Shown one piece after another: positions 1 through 8,288 of a stretch of DNA of 64,000 bases. Location: NCBI RefSeq assembly GCF_018966525.1, contig NZ_CP076607.1:3162001-3226000 (forward strand), in the 5' to 3' direction. Source of the stretch: Paenibacillus sophorae (GTDB lineage: Bacteria; Bacillota; Bacilli; Paenibacillales; Paenibacillaceae). The notes under the pieces are model-generated. The model had not been told where the DNA came from and ran no database searches. It worked only from the letters and a program-made list of their open reading frames with translations. A program made the translations under genes and the position numbers. The first letter of the stretch is position 1; the number at the start of each line of letters is the position of its first letter.

Positions 1-1776
1 AAGCAAAATCCGCTGCAGCAGGCGATCAAGACGCTGGCGGATATCTTTATTCCGATTTTGCCGGCTATCGTCACCGCTGGCTTGCTGCTTGGCATCAATA
101 ATATTTTGACGGGACCCGGCATCTTCTTTGAAGGGCGGTCCCTGGTGCAGGAATACCCGGCATGGACGGACTTCGCCGGCATAATCAACCTGATCGCCAA
201 TACCGCTTTCACCTTCCTGCCGGCGCTTATCGGCTGGTCCGCTGTGAACCGGTTCGGCGGCAGTCCGCTTCTCGGGATTGTGCTCGGCCTGATCCTCGTT
301 CATCCGGATCTGCTGAATGCCTGGGGCTACGCCCAGGCCGCGCAGGAAGGCACGATTCCTCACTGGAATCTGTTCGGATGGCAGCTGGAGAAAATCGGCT
401 ATCAGGGACAGGTCCTTCCTGTGCTTGTATCCGCTTACCTGCTCGCACGGATTGAGAAATTTCTGAATAAAAGGGTTCATGATTCCATCAAGCTGCTCGT
501 CGTCGCTCCGGTGGCGCTGCTGGTAACGGGCTTTCTGGCCTTTACAATCATTGGGCCGATCACCTTTGCGATCGGAAACGCAATCACGAACGGATTGGTG
601 CATGTGTTCAATACGCTTCCGGCCCTTGGCGGCCTGCTGTACGGCGGTATTTACGCGCTGCTGGTTGTAACCGGAATGCATCATACGTTTCTGGCTGTTG
701 ACGTTCAGCTCATCGGAAGCAAGGGAGGGACTTTCCTGTGGCCGATGCTGGCGCTTTCCAATATCGCTCAAGGCTCGGCGGCGCTTGCTATGCTGTTAGT
801 GTTCCGCGAGCAAAAGTCCAAGGGCTTGGCCGTTACTTCGTCTATCTCGGCATTTCTCGGGGTAACCGAACCGGCGATATTCGGTGTTAACATCCGCTAT
901 AAATATCCGTTCATCTTCGGCATGATCGGTTCCGCTTTAGGCGGATTGGTGCTGACCATCAATCACGTTCTGGCTTCATCCATCGGTGTCGGCGGCGTGC
1001 CTGGCTTCCTGTCCATATTTCCGAACCAGTGGGGCGTCTTCTTCATCGGAATGGCTATCGTGCTTGTCGTTCCGTTCCTGCTGACTGCGGCTTATGGAAA
1101 AGTTGCTGCCCGGAAGAGCGGGAACACAGTAGCGGACAATGAATCATCGTTGGCACCCGTTTCCACCGCGACCGCTGCGGCAGCCGCTGTCTCCGCTGAA
1201 AATACTGTGAATTCCGCCACTGCGAGTTCCGCTGTGCGGGCTTCTGCTCCGGCTAACGATTCCAAAGCGGCCTCATCTCTCTCAGCCGGGAACGCTGTCA
1301 ACGTGCTGGATATTTACGCACCGCTTTCCGGCAAGGCCGTACCTCTGGAGCATGTGCCCGACCCGGCTTTTGCCGAACGTCAAATGGGCCAGGGCATTGC
1401 CATTGAGCCTTCGGATGGCCGGGTCGTCGCTCCGTTCGACGGCAAGGTAGTGCACATGATCAAGAGCAAACACGCCATTATTTTGGAACATGCGACCGGC
1501 GTCCAAATCCTGATTCATGTCGGCATCAATACCGTGTCTTTAAAAGGCGCTCCCTTTACCACGCATGTCGGAATCGACGATGAAGTTAAGGCCGGTCAGC
1601 TGCTGCTAGAATTCGACAGGGAAGCCATCCTTCAGGCCAGACTTCCGGTTATTACTCCGATCATCGTTCCGGACGGGCAGCAGATTGTGGAACAGGTGAC
1701 CGAGGAACTTCTGGATCAAGCAGTCGCAGGCAAGGATGTTGTATTGAAGATTCGTTTGTCCTCCCAAGGTCTCTAA
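1..1776 (+). CDS. treP: PTS trehalose transporter, EIIC-EIIA part (5'-truncated by window edge)
   Basis: Reading frame is open from base 1, so the gene starts upstream of the window. The visible part begins inside a membrane EIIC domain (about 10 hydrophobic segments to codon ~355), including the family motif TEPAIFGVN near codon 290 typical of the glucose/sucrose/trehalose superfamily. An Ala/Ser/Thr-rich linker (codons ~365-430) then leads to a C-terminal EIIA(Glc)-like domain; the phosphorylatable His is the codon at 1516-1518 in the motif ILIHVG. It imports and phosphorylates a disaccharide. Trehalose is inferred mainly from treR immediately downstream; sucrose specificity is not excluded. 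B. subtilis TreP has no fused EIIA, so the fusion is a variation. No phospho-alpha-glucosidase gene (treA) lies between this gene and treR, unlike B. subtilis. Confidence 0.88.
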   Translation, partial: KQNPLQQAIKTLADIFIPILPAIVTAGLLLGINNILTGPGIFFEGRSLVQEYPAWTDFAGIINLIANTAFTFLPALIGWSAVNRFGGSPLLGIVLGLILVHPDLLNAWGYAQAAQEGTIPHWNLFGWQLEKIGYQGQVLPVLVSAYLLARIEKFLNKRVHDSIKLLVVAPVALLVTGFLAFTIIGPITFAIGNAITNGLVHVFNTLPALGGLLYGGIYALLVVTGMHHTFLAVDVQLIGSKGGTFLWPMLALSNIAQGSAALAMLLVFREQKSKGLAVTSSISAFLGVTEPAIFGVNIRYKYPFIFGMIGSALGGLVLTINHVLASSIGVGGVPGFLSIFPNQWGVFFIGMAIVLVVPFLLTAAYGKVAARKSGNTVADNESSLAPVSTATAAAAAVSAENTVNSATASSAVRASAPANDSKAASSLSAGNAVNVLDIYAPLSGKAVPLEHVPDPAFAERQMGQGIAIEPSDGRVVAPFDGKVVHMIKSKHAIILEHATGVQILIHVGINTVSLKGAPFTTHVGIDDEVKAGQLLLEFDREAILQARLPVITPIIVPDGQQIVEQVTEELLDQAVAGKDVVLKIRLSSQGL

Positions 1777-1798
1777 GCAGAATTGGCTGTGGATAAAG

Positions 1799-1834
1799 GA
1801 AAGAAGCACAGTCCAAGGGGGCTGTGCTTCTTTC
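1799..1834 (+). terminator. Terminator-like hairpin after treP
   Basis: A perfect 13-bp inverted repeat (1799-1811 with 1822-1834) around a 10-nt loop, followed by a short T-rich stretch. It sits between treP and treR, suggesting attenuation or termination before the regulator gene. The U-tract is weak. Confidence 0.65.
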
Positions 1835-1872
1835 TATCTTCGGGTATGCTATAGATAGGATGGTGATAACCT

Positions 1873-2589
1873 GTGAACGGCAATATTTATTGGAATATTT
1901 ATAATGATTATGCAGAGAAAATCCAGAACGGCGGCATTCCAGCCGGCGCTAAAATCCCTTCGGAGAGCGAGCTCGCCGAAAGCTACGGAACATCAAGGGA
2001 AACGGTCCGCAAGGCGCTTGGCCTGCTCTCCCAGAACGGCTATATCCACAAAGTGAAAGGCAAAGGTTCATTTGTGCTCGATTTGGGCCGAATGAAGTTT
2101 CCGATTACGGGCCTGATCAGCTTTAAGGAAATGTCGGAGAAAATGGGCCGGAAATCAAGAACGCTCGTTCATAAAACGGAGCGGGTGCCCGCATCCCGGG
2201 TCATTGCGGCTCATTTGGAACTTCAAGAGGGGGCGACGGTGTGGGAAGTGATTCGTTCCCGCGAAATTGAAGGGGAGCGGGTGATTCTGGACAAGGATTA
2301 TTTTTTGCCGGAACGGGTAGAGGTCCTGACCCCGGAGATCGCCGGAAGCTCCATTTATGACTATTTAGAACATACCTTGAATTTATCGATCAGCTATGCC
2401 AAAAAAGAGATTTCGGTTGAGCCGGCGACTCCCGAAGACCGGGCCCTGCTTGACCTGAATAATCTTTCCCATGTCGTAGTTGTACGTAACTACGTATATC
2501 TGGAAGATACGATGTTGTTTCAGTATACGGAGTCGCGGCACAGACTCGACAAATTCCAGTTCGTCGATTTTGCCCGCCGGGCGCATTAG
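1873..2589 (+). CDS. treR: Trehalose operon repressor TreR (GntR family, UTRA domain)
   Basis: 238 aa. The N-terminal GntR winged helix (residues ~5-70) carries PSESELAESYGTSRETVRKA. A UTRA effector domain follows (~95-232) and ends in FQFVDFARR, characteristic of TreR. In the family it represses treP/treA and is released by trehalose-6-phosphate. The start is GTG at 1873, behind a weak GGATGGTGAT ribosome site. It lies 96 bp after treP on the same strand. Confidence 0.88.
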   Translation: MNGNIYWNIYNDYAEKIQNGGIPAGAKIPSESELAESYGTSRETVRKALGLLSQNGYIHKVKGKGSFVLDLGRMKFPITGLISFKEMSEKMGRKSRTLVHKTERVPASRVIAAHLELQEGATVWEVIRSREIEGERVILDKDYFLPERVEVLTPEIAGSSIYDYLEHTLNLSISYAKKEISVEPATPEDRALLDLNNLSHVVVVRNYVYLEDTMLFQYTESRHRLDKFQFVDFARRAH

Positions 2590-2597
2590 GTCAATAG

Positions 2598-2635
2598 GAA
2601 GAGCGGCGGTCAGGCGCAGAGTCTCCGCCGTTTCC
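2598..2635. terminator. Possible bidirectional terminator between treR and ABC gene
   Basis: GC-rich inverted repeat (core CGGCGG at 2604-2609 with CCGCCG at 2625-2630, extended by GGAA/TTCC) in the short space between convergent genes. There is no strong U-tract on either strand. Confidence 0.4.
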
Positions 2636-2673
2636 TTGATTTACATGACAGGCACCAGCGGGCCGAACCCCCG

Positions 2674-4485
2674 TCACGCGAAAGCCTTTTTTCCAAACTG
2701 CTTGTCGTATAGATCCTTATATACTCCGTTCTTCTCCAAAAGCTGCTCATGCTTGCCTTCCTCGACGATCTTCCCTTCACTGACGACAAGGATATTGTCG
2801 GCCGCCAGAATCGTGGACAGACGGTGGGCGATGACGAGACTGGTCTTATTCTTAAGCAGCACCGCCATTGCCTCTTGAACATAAAATTCAGAGACCGTGT
2901 CGAGCGACGAGGTCGCTTCGTCCATAATGATGATCGACGGATTCTTCAGCAGGACTCTGGCGATGGAAATCCTCTGCTTCTCGCCTCCCGACAGCTTGAT
3001 CCCCCGATTGCCCACAACCGTGTCATAGCCATCCGGAAGCTCCATAATAAAATCATGAATGTAAGCCGCCTTGCAGGCTTCAACCATCTTGTTCTCGTCG
3101 GCTTCGCCGACCGCATACAGCAAATTCTCACGTATTGTTCCGTTGAACAGATACGTATCCTGGGTGACCAGGCCGATGTTCGACCGTAACGATTTTAGAG
3201 TGAGCGAAGTGATATCCGCGCTGCCGATCCTAATGCTCCCCGAATCGGTATCGTACAGTCGGGGAATGAGATTCGTAATTGTTGTTTTTCCCGCTCCGCT
3301 CGGTCCGACAAGCGCGGTCATCGTTCCAGGCCCCGCCTTGAATGAGATATCGCGAAGAGCCGCTTTACCTTGTTGATAGGCGAAGCTGACATTTTGGAAT
3401 TCGATACCGCTGTTCGCTTCGTTCAATGAAACCGCATGAGGACTGTCTACAATCTGCGGCTCCATGTCAAAATAATCGAAAATACGCTCGAACAAAGCGA
3501 CCGACCGTTTAATGTCCACATACAAATTCGTAAGCTGCCCCACAGGGCTGTAAAGTCTGCCAAGCAGCGCCACAAAAGCGATAATGGCTCCGACGGTAAT
3601 CTCGCCTTGAATAAACAGATAGCCTCCGTACAAATAAATCAGCATAGGTCCGATGGAAGCGAACGTACTGACCAGCATCATGAACCAGCGGCCGGCCATG
3701 GATTCCCTGATTTGCAGACGGGTTGTTGCCAAGCTGACTTCTCTAAAGCGGGACTGCTCGGTGTCCTCCCGGGTAAACAGCTTCATCAGCATGTAGCCGC
3801 TGAGGCTGAGCGTTTCTTCGATAATATGGTTCTGCTCGGAAATTTTCTCCTGCGTTTGTTTGGCGAGCTTCCAGCGGACGCTGCCCATTTTGCGGGTGGG
3901 AGCGACGAATAGCGGGACAACAAGCACACTAACTAAGGCCAGCTTCCAGTTCATCAGAAAAAGCGTCACCGCCGTACTTATCAGTACCAGCAGATTACTG
4001 GCAAAATTCACGATCGTGCCGCTGAATACCCCCTGAATCCCCGATATATCGCTGGTCATTCTGGTGATGACTTCACCCTGCTTCACATTCGAGAAGAACT
4101 GCAGCGGCATGCCTTGAAGATGGCGGTACATCTGATTTTTCATATCATAGACGATATTTTGCGAAATAAAAGAATTCAAATAACTCTGCAGCACGCCCAG
4201 CAGGCCAGATGCAACCGTTGCGCCCAGGGAGGCCGTAACCAGGAAGACCAGCAGCCTCAGATCCTTGCCCGGAAGCGCATGATCGACGATTTGCTGGATG
4301 AGCAGAGGGGGCAGCAGTCCAAGCAGGGAAGTAAGAATGAGGATCGCAAGCACGACCAGCGTCTGTTTCCAATAAGGAAGGAAATAGCGGTAAATCCGCA
4401 GCAGCATTGCTTTGGAGAAATCCGGCTTTTCCAGGGAGTCGTCGAATTTCATTCTCCCCATGGTGGGTCCAGCAGTTCTTGACAT
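2674..4485 (-). CDS. ABC exporter, fused permease-ATPase
   Basis: 603 aa half-transporter. An ABC type 1 exporter membrane domain (six predicted TM segments, residues ~25-315) is followed by a nucleotide-binding domain (~365-600) with Walker A GPSGAGKTT, signature LSGGEKQR, Walker B IIIMDEATSS and H-loop IAHRLST. All catalytic residues are present, so a homodimeric drug or lipid exporter is expected; the substrate is unknown. It lies 91 bp downstream of a MarR-family gene on the same strand, suggesting a regulated two-gene operon in which the exporter is induced when the repressor binds a ligand. Start taken at ATG 4485. Confidence 0.88.
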   Translation of the reverse strand: MSRTAGPTMGRMKFDDSLEKPDFSKAMLLRIYRYFLPYWKQTLVVLAILILTSLLGLLPPLLIQQIVDHALPGKDLRLLVFLVTASLGATVASGLLGVLQSYLNSFISQNIVYDMKNQMYRHLQGMPLQFFSNVKQGEVITRMTSDISGIQGVFSGTIVNFASNLLVLISTAVTLFLMNWKLALVSVLVVPLFVAPTRKMGSVRWKLAKQTQEKISEQNHIIEETLSLSGYMLMKLFTREDTEQSRFREVSLATTRLQIRESMAGRWFMMLVSTFASIGPMLIYLYGGYLFIQGEITVGAIIAFVALLGRLYSPVGQLTNLYVDIKRSVALFERIFDYFDMEPQIVDSPHAVSLNEANSGIEFQNVSFAYQQGKAALRDISFKAGPGTMTALVGPSGAGKTTITNLIPRLYDTDSGSIRIGSADITSLTLKSLRSNIGLVTQDTYLFNGTIRENLLYAVGEADENKMVEACKAAYIHDFIMELPDGYDTVVGNRGIKLSGGEKQRISIARVLLKNPSIIIMDEATSSLDTVSEFYVQEAMAVLLKNKTSLVIAHRLSTILAADNILVVSEGKIVEEGKHEQLLEKNGVYKDLYDKQFGKKAFA

Positions 4486-4576
4486 ATCGTATCACCAGCT
4501 TTGGTATGAAGTGTAAGCACCGGAGTCGGCATCCGGCAGGCGTTTCTAAGACTTGCACATAAAGTAGCAGCAAAAG

Positions 4577-5008
4577 TTACAGATCGTTCAGCAGCCGTTC
4601 ATGCATCATCATCAGCAGCTCGATCTCATCCGGTGAGAACTGGCGAAGAGCCCGGGATAGTGCCTTGCGGGATAAATCTTCCCGGTCGTAATGTTCGCAC
4701 AAGGTTTCCCCGGAGGGGGTAGGGCGCAGCAGCGTTTCCCTGCGATCCTGCGGAGAGGTTTCGCGGACCGCGAATTCTTTTTCAACAAGGGCGTCAATAT
4801 GCAAGCTGACTCTGCTCTTGGGAACCCGCAGCCGCTCGGTCACTTCCTTCTGGGTGAGCCCGGGAACCGTGCGGATCAACCGGAGTATATCGAGCTGATG
4901 GACGGTCAGTCCGACCTCGGCGGCGCTTTGGTGGGCGAGTCTTTTGAGCTGTCTGGCAACGGAAAAAAAGGAACGGTAAACCTCGGCCGTACGACAATGA
5001 TCGTCCAT
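4577..5008 (-). CDS. MarR-family transcriptional regulator
   Basis: 143 aa from the chosen start. The central winged helix has TQKEVTERLRVPKSRVSLHIDALVEK and a wing with SPQDRRE, both typical of MarR. The open frame extends six codons upstream to 5026, but that ATG lies inside the sequence GAGGAG, which is the ribosome site for the ATG at 5008 (10-nt spacing); 5008 is therefore preferred. It precedes the ABC exporter gene and probably represses it together with itself. A candidate operator-promoter lies immediately upstream. Confidence 0.85.
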   Translation of the reverse strand: MDDHCRTAEVYRSFFSVARQLKRLAHQSAAEVGLTVHQLDILRLIRTVPGLTQKEVTERLRVPKSRVSLHIDALVEKEFAVRETSPQDRRETLLRPTPSGETLCEHYDREDLSRKALSRALRQFSPDEIELLMMMHERLLNDL

Positions 5009-5025
5009 TTTTCTTACACTCCTCA

Positions 5026-5072
5026 TTAGTTATCAACATAAACAGTTTACAATAATAACTAAATGGATGCAA
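5026..5072 (-). promoter_or_regulatory. marR promoter with inverted-repeat operator candidate
   Basis: On the minus strand, a TTGCAT -35 (5067-5072), 17-bp spacer and TAAACT -10 (5044-5049) fit a housekeeping promoter. Perfect 8-bp arms TTAGTTAT (5026-5033) and ATAACTAA (5055-5062) flank the -10 box, a suitable position for MarR autorepression. Inference from sequence only. Confidence 0.5.
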
Positions 5073-5183
5073 ACCGAACGGAGAAATAGCCCTTCATATT
5101 TTCTACATATTTTACAGGTACACTCAACTTAAATAGACAGAGACTTAATTAGACAGGGACATTCTCAAAGCGGGAGGAAATCG

Positions 5184-6377
5184 ATGAAAAAACTATTGAA
5201 AATTGGAGCTGTGGCTTTGCTGTTCGGCTCGGTACTAGCAGGTTGCACACTGGGCGGCAAGGCGGATGAAGCAGCGAATGGTAATACTGCGGACACTTCT
5301 TCTGTTGCTGTACCCTGGATCGGAACGAAAAATACGACGCGGATCAACACTTCCAATCCCACAGCGGCAGCAGTGCTTGTGTCGCAAACTCTCTGGACAG
5401 CGCAGTCAGACGGCAACCGCCCATCCAGCGTCGTGCTGACAGATGTGGCTAATTGGCAGATCGCCGCAGCCGCGACAGACCTGATTCATCACCCGAGCAA
5501 CGGTCCGGTGCTCTTTTTTGACAAAGACAGTGTACCCCAGGTTACGCTGGACGAGCTGAAGCGGCTGAATCCGAAAGGAGCCGAGGGTAATGACGGCATC
5601 CAGATCGTTATCGTCGGTCCGGTTTCGGACAATGCGAAGAAGCAACTGGATGATTTAAATATGAAGATCGATCAGATTCCAGGCGACGATCCTGCTGCCG
5701 TGGCTGCGGAGATTGACGCGTATTACGCCAAGGTCGCCGGCGAGCTGCCGCAGGGCGTGGTCATCGGCTCGGCCGACAGTCCGGAATATACCCTGCCAGC
5801 CGTCAACTGGATCGCGCACATGCCGGAGCCGCTGCTCTATGTAACCAAGGACAGTGTGCCGGATGCAACAGCGAAGGCGCTGGAGGGACGTTCCGGCAAG
5901 GCCTCCATTTATTTGCTTGGCCCCGATTCGGTAGTTTCGGCCAAGGTTGAGGATGCGCTGAAGCAGTACGGAACGGTTACCCGGATTTCCGGCAGCGACC
6001 CTTATCAGAATGCGATTGCGTTTGCCAAGTTCAAAGATTCCGGCAACGGATTCGGCTGGGGAATCACGACGCCAGGGCATAATTTCTCGTTCGTAACGAC
6101 GGATTCGCCGGCGCTGGCCATTGCGGCTGCTCCGTTCAGCCATCTCGGCAAGCATGCTCCGCTGCTGTTCACCGAGAAATCCGGCATGCCGGATTCGGTA
6201 ATGAACTATCTGATGGAATTAATGCCGAAGTTTCAGGAATCCCCGGCGGAAGGTCCGTACAACCACGCTTGGATTACCGGCGACAGCTCGGCTATTACGG
6301 CCAAGACGCAGAGCGAAATTGACGACATGCTGGAGATCTCCCCGGCTTCCGGAGAGAATCCGCATTCCGGTCACTAG
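5184..6377 (+). CDS. Lipoprotein with cell-wall-binding repeat 2-like domains
   Basis: 397 aa. Type II signal peptide with lipobox LAGC (Cys20), then an acidic linker. The body contains degenerate repeats of the CW_binding_2 type, seen in elements such as RINTSNPTAAAVLVSQTLW and the recurrent xVxxVGP / YLLGPDSVV segments. It is therefore likely anchored outside the membrane and may associate with cell-wall polymer; no enzymatic motif is visible. Start ATG 5184 has GGGAGGAAA upstream. A Met-rich exported peptide gene follows 72 bp downstream on the same strand. Confidence 0.7.
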   Translation: MKKLLKIGAVALLFGSVLAGCTLGGKADEAANGNTADTSSVAVPWIGTKNTTRINTSNPTAAAVLVSQTLWTAQSDGNRPSSVVLTDVANWQIAAAATDLIHHPSNGPVLFFDKDSVPQVTLDELKRLNPKGAEGNDGIQIVIVGPVSDNAKKQLDDLNMKIDQIPGDDPAAVAAEIDAYYAKVAGELPQGVVIGSADSPEYTLPAVNWIAHMPEPLLYVTKDSVPDATAKALEGRSGKASIYLLGPDSVVSAKVEDALKQYGTVTRISGSDPYQNAIAFAKFKDSGNGFGWGITTPGHNFSFVTTDSPALAIAAAPFSHLGKHAPLLFTEKSGMPDSVMNYLMELMPKFQESPAEGPYNHAWITGDSSAITAKTQSEIDDMLEISPASGENPHSGH

Positions 6378-6449
6378 GCTGGAGTGTGGTAAGCAGAGGA
6401 TCAGGAATTGCCGCAGCCAATTTTTTTAGGGAAAGGAGGCGAATAAGCG

Positions 6450-6722
6450 ATGAAAAAGAAACTGTGGATCGGCATTGGTGTTATCGTGCTGACGCTTGGC
6501 ATTGGTACGGCGGTCTATGCCGCTGATGCGGGGAACGCGGGCTTTCAACAGATGCTCCCCTTTATGAAAAAAATGCATCCGAACCTGTCCGAGCAGCAGC
6601 TCAACGACATGCATAAATCCTGCGAGGAGCATAACGGCAGCATGGGCACCATGATGAAGTCCGGGGGTTCCGGGATGATGAAGAACATGGGAAGCATGAT
6701 GAGCGGAAGTTCGATGATGTAA
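6450..6722 (+). CDS. Small exported Met-rich protein
   Basis: 90 aa. N-terminal signal peptide (~24 residues, ending VYAA). The mature part begins with an amphipathic stretch containing HPNLSEQQLNDMHKSCEEH, then a tail very rich in Met, Gly and Ser with MM pairs. Such Met/His-rich envelope peptides often bind copper or silver in other bacteria, but this role is inference. Good ribosome site (GAAAGGAGG) before ATG 6450. It could be co-transcribed with the preceding lipoprotein, and a strong terminator follows. Confidence 0.65.
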   Translation: MKKKLWIGIGVIVLTLGIGTAVYAADAGNAGFQQMLPFMKKMHPNLSEQQLNDMHKSCEEHNGSMGTMMKSGGSGMMKNMGSMMSGSSMM

Positions 6723-6753
6723 GCGTGTATGTGGCGGGTAGAGTGCGGGGAAA

Positions 6754-6793
6754 ATGGCGTGCGAATCGGGAGATTCGGCACGTCATTTTTTTA
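6754..6793 (+). terminator. Rho-independent terminator
   Basis: Long stem (6754-6768 with 6773-6788, one bulged base and one G-U pair) followed by a run of seven T. It ends the lipoprotein and Met-rich peptide unit. Confidence 0.8.
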
Positions 6794-6820
6794 TGGACAA
6801 TATCTAAAGGTTGTTGAAAG

Positions 6821-6835
6821 TAACACAGAGTTACA
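6821..6835 (+). promoter_or_regulatory. Inverted repeat GTAAC-N5-GTTAC upstream of ECF sigma gene
   Basis: A perfect 5-bp palindrome with 5-nt spacing about 80 bp before the sigma gene. The AAC-containing arm could be part of an autoregulated ECF -35 element, or a binding site for another regulator. A TATAAT also occurs at 6893-6898, but a start from it would leave almost no leader. Function not established. Confidence 0.3.
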
Positions 6836-6912
6836 TTGTTTACAAGAAAGACACAATATCATTTCACTTTTTTGCAGCAAAAATCAGTTATATATAATAG
6901 AAAGGAGGGGAC

Positions 6913-7515
6913 GTGGTGGATGAAGGTGAATGGATTCGGCGCATCCGGCAGGGGGAGACGGAGTATTTGACGCCGCTGATCGAGCGGTATTACGCCGACA
7001 TCCAAAAGTATTGCCGCTGGCGGGTTCGAAACGAGGAAGAGTCGAAGGATTTGACCCAGGAAACTTTCTACCGCTTTTGCCGGCACATTGAGGGTTATAC
7101 CAATGCGGGAAAATGCCGCGCTTACTTATACACGATCGCCCGCCATCTATGCAACGATCATCTGCGGAAGTTGCCGCCTCTATCCTGGGAGGACGCAGAA
7201 GAATTAATAGACCGGGCGACTTTGCAGAAAAGTTGCTCCATAGAGGAGCAGGTGGAAAGGGAGCAGTTGGTAAATGAAATGCTCCAGTTGTTGCCTGAAG
7301 AGCAGCGGGAACTGGTATTTATGCGGTTTTGCCTGGATTTGACCTTCCGCGACATCGCCCGCATAACGGGAGTGAATGTGTGCATGGTTCAATATCGGGT
7401 GAAGCGCGGGCTGAGCGTATTAAGACGCTACTTGGAAAGGAGTGAGTCCGGTGAACAAGGAATCGAAACATGCCATCCTCGCCGCCCTAAGGAACTACCC
7501 CTCGCCCCCCGTTGA
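6913..7515 (+). CDS. RNA polymerase ECF-type sigma factor
   Basis: 200 aa. The sigma-70 region 2 is at residues ~10-75, with the DLTQETFYRFCRHI helix. Region 4 is at ~110-170 and contains LPEEQRELVFMRF and the helix-turn-helix FRDIARITGVN. No region 3, so it belongs to the ECF group. The start is GTG 6913, or GTG 6916 which is spaced better from AAAGGAGG (6901-6908). The 3' end overlaps the next gene by about 65 bp in another frame, so the two are translationally linked. The C-terminal ~25 residues are encoded in that overlap. It probably directs this sigma-membrane protein-ABC operon. Confidence 0.83.
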   Translation: MVDEGEWIRRIRQGETEYLTPLIERYYADIQKYCRWRVRNEEESKDLTQETFYRFCRHIEGYTNAGKCRAYLYTIARHLCNDHLRKLPPLSWEDAEELIDRATLQKSCSIEEQVEREQLVNEMLQLLPEEQRELVFMRFCLDLTFRDIARITGVNVCMVQYRVKRGLSVLRRYLERSESGEQGIETCHPRRPKELPLAPR

Positions 7516-8236
7516 CCAGCAGAAGCTAGAGGAGACGGTTGAAGGGGCGGCGGAGGTGCTGCGCCAAACACAAGCGAGCCGGAGAACGTCCTTTGGAGAG
7601 TTTTATATGACCCAGCTTCGCTTTATCAGTTGGAAGGTGTGGGCTGTACAATTGCTGATTGTTCTAGGCATGGGGTTGTTGCTGCACAAATCTATCCAGG
7701 AACAAAATGGAAACGTTCAACTTGTCATGCTGACCTCTATCGCTGCACCGCTCTTGGTGATAGCGGGGATACAGACGCTGACCCGTTCGTTAAGCTGCCA
7801 TATGATGGAGATTGAACTCAGTACGCGCCATCTTCTGGAGAAGCTGACGCTGGTCCGCATGAGTCTGCTCGGGATGGCGGATCTAATAGGTCTGGCACTT
7901 TTGGCTGTCTTAATGAGTGCTTGGATGCAGATGGAAATCTCGGTCATACTGCTCTATTTGCTGGTGCCCTTCAATCTGACTTGTTTCGGTTGCCTGTGGC
8001 TGCTGAATCGGGTTCGTACCCCAAGCTGTGGATATTATTGCCTAATCTACAGCGGTCTGGTGGCGCTGATCCAGACGATTCTGATGTTCAATCCTTCCCT
8101 CTGGCTGTTTGAATCATCGGCAATCGGGGTGTGGCAGGCGTTGCTAATGCTCACAATCACAGGAATTGCCTTCGAGGTACGCGGGGTGCGCAAGACTTGC
8201 CGGAGTCTGGAAACTGCATCAAAAATTTTTGTGTGA
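7451..8236 (+). CDS. Membrane protein, possible sigma-controlling partner
   Basis: 261 aa. A hydrophilic N-terminus of ~60 residues is followed by about six membrane segments. The best start is GTG 7451, with AAAGGAG (7436-7442) at 8-nt spacing; GTG 7442 would lie within that site. It overlaps the end of the sigma factor gene, the usual place for an anti-sigma factor. No zinc-finger anti-sigma motif (HXXXCXXC) is visible. It could instead be a membrane component of the ABC transporter encoded next. Function unproven. Confidence 0.6.
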   Translation: MNKESKHAILAALRNYPSPPVDQQKLEETVEGAAEVLRQTQASRRTSFGEFYMTQLRFISWKVWAVQLLIVLGMGLLLHKSIQEQNGNVQLVMLTSIAAPLLVIAGIQTLTRSLSCHMMEIELSTRHLLEKLTLVRMSLLGMADLIGLALLAVLMSAWMQMEISVILLYLLVPFNLTCFGCLWLLNRVRTPSCGYYCLIYSGLVALIQTILMFNPSLWLFESSAIGVWQALLMLTITGIAFEVRGVRKTCRSLETASKIFV

Positions 8237-8288
8237 CATTCTGGAAAGTATTCAGTAGAGACATGAACATACAAGGAGGAAGCCTAAG

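Noticed and set aside
6729..6923. Possible small gene after the Met-rich peptide
   Set aside because: Overlaps the terminator and sigma gene ribosome site, and shows no ribosome site of its own.
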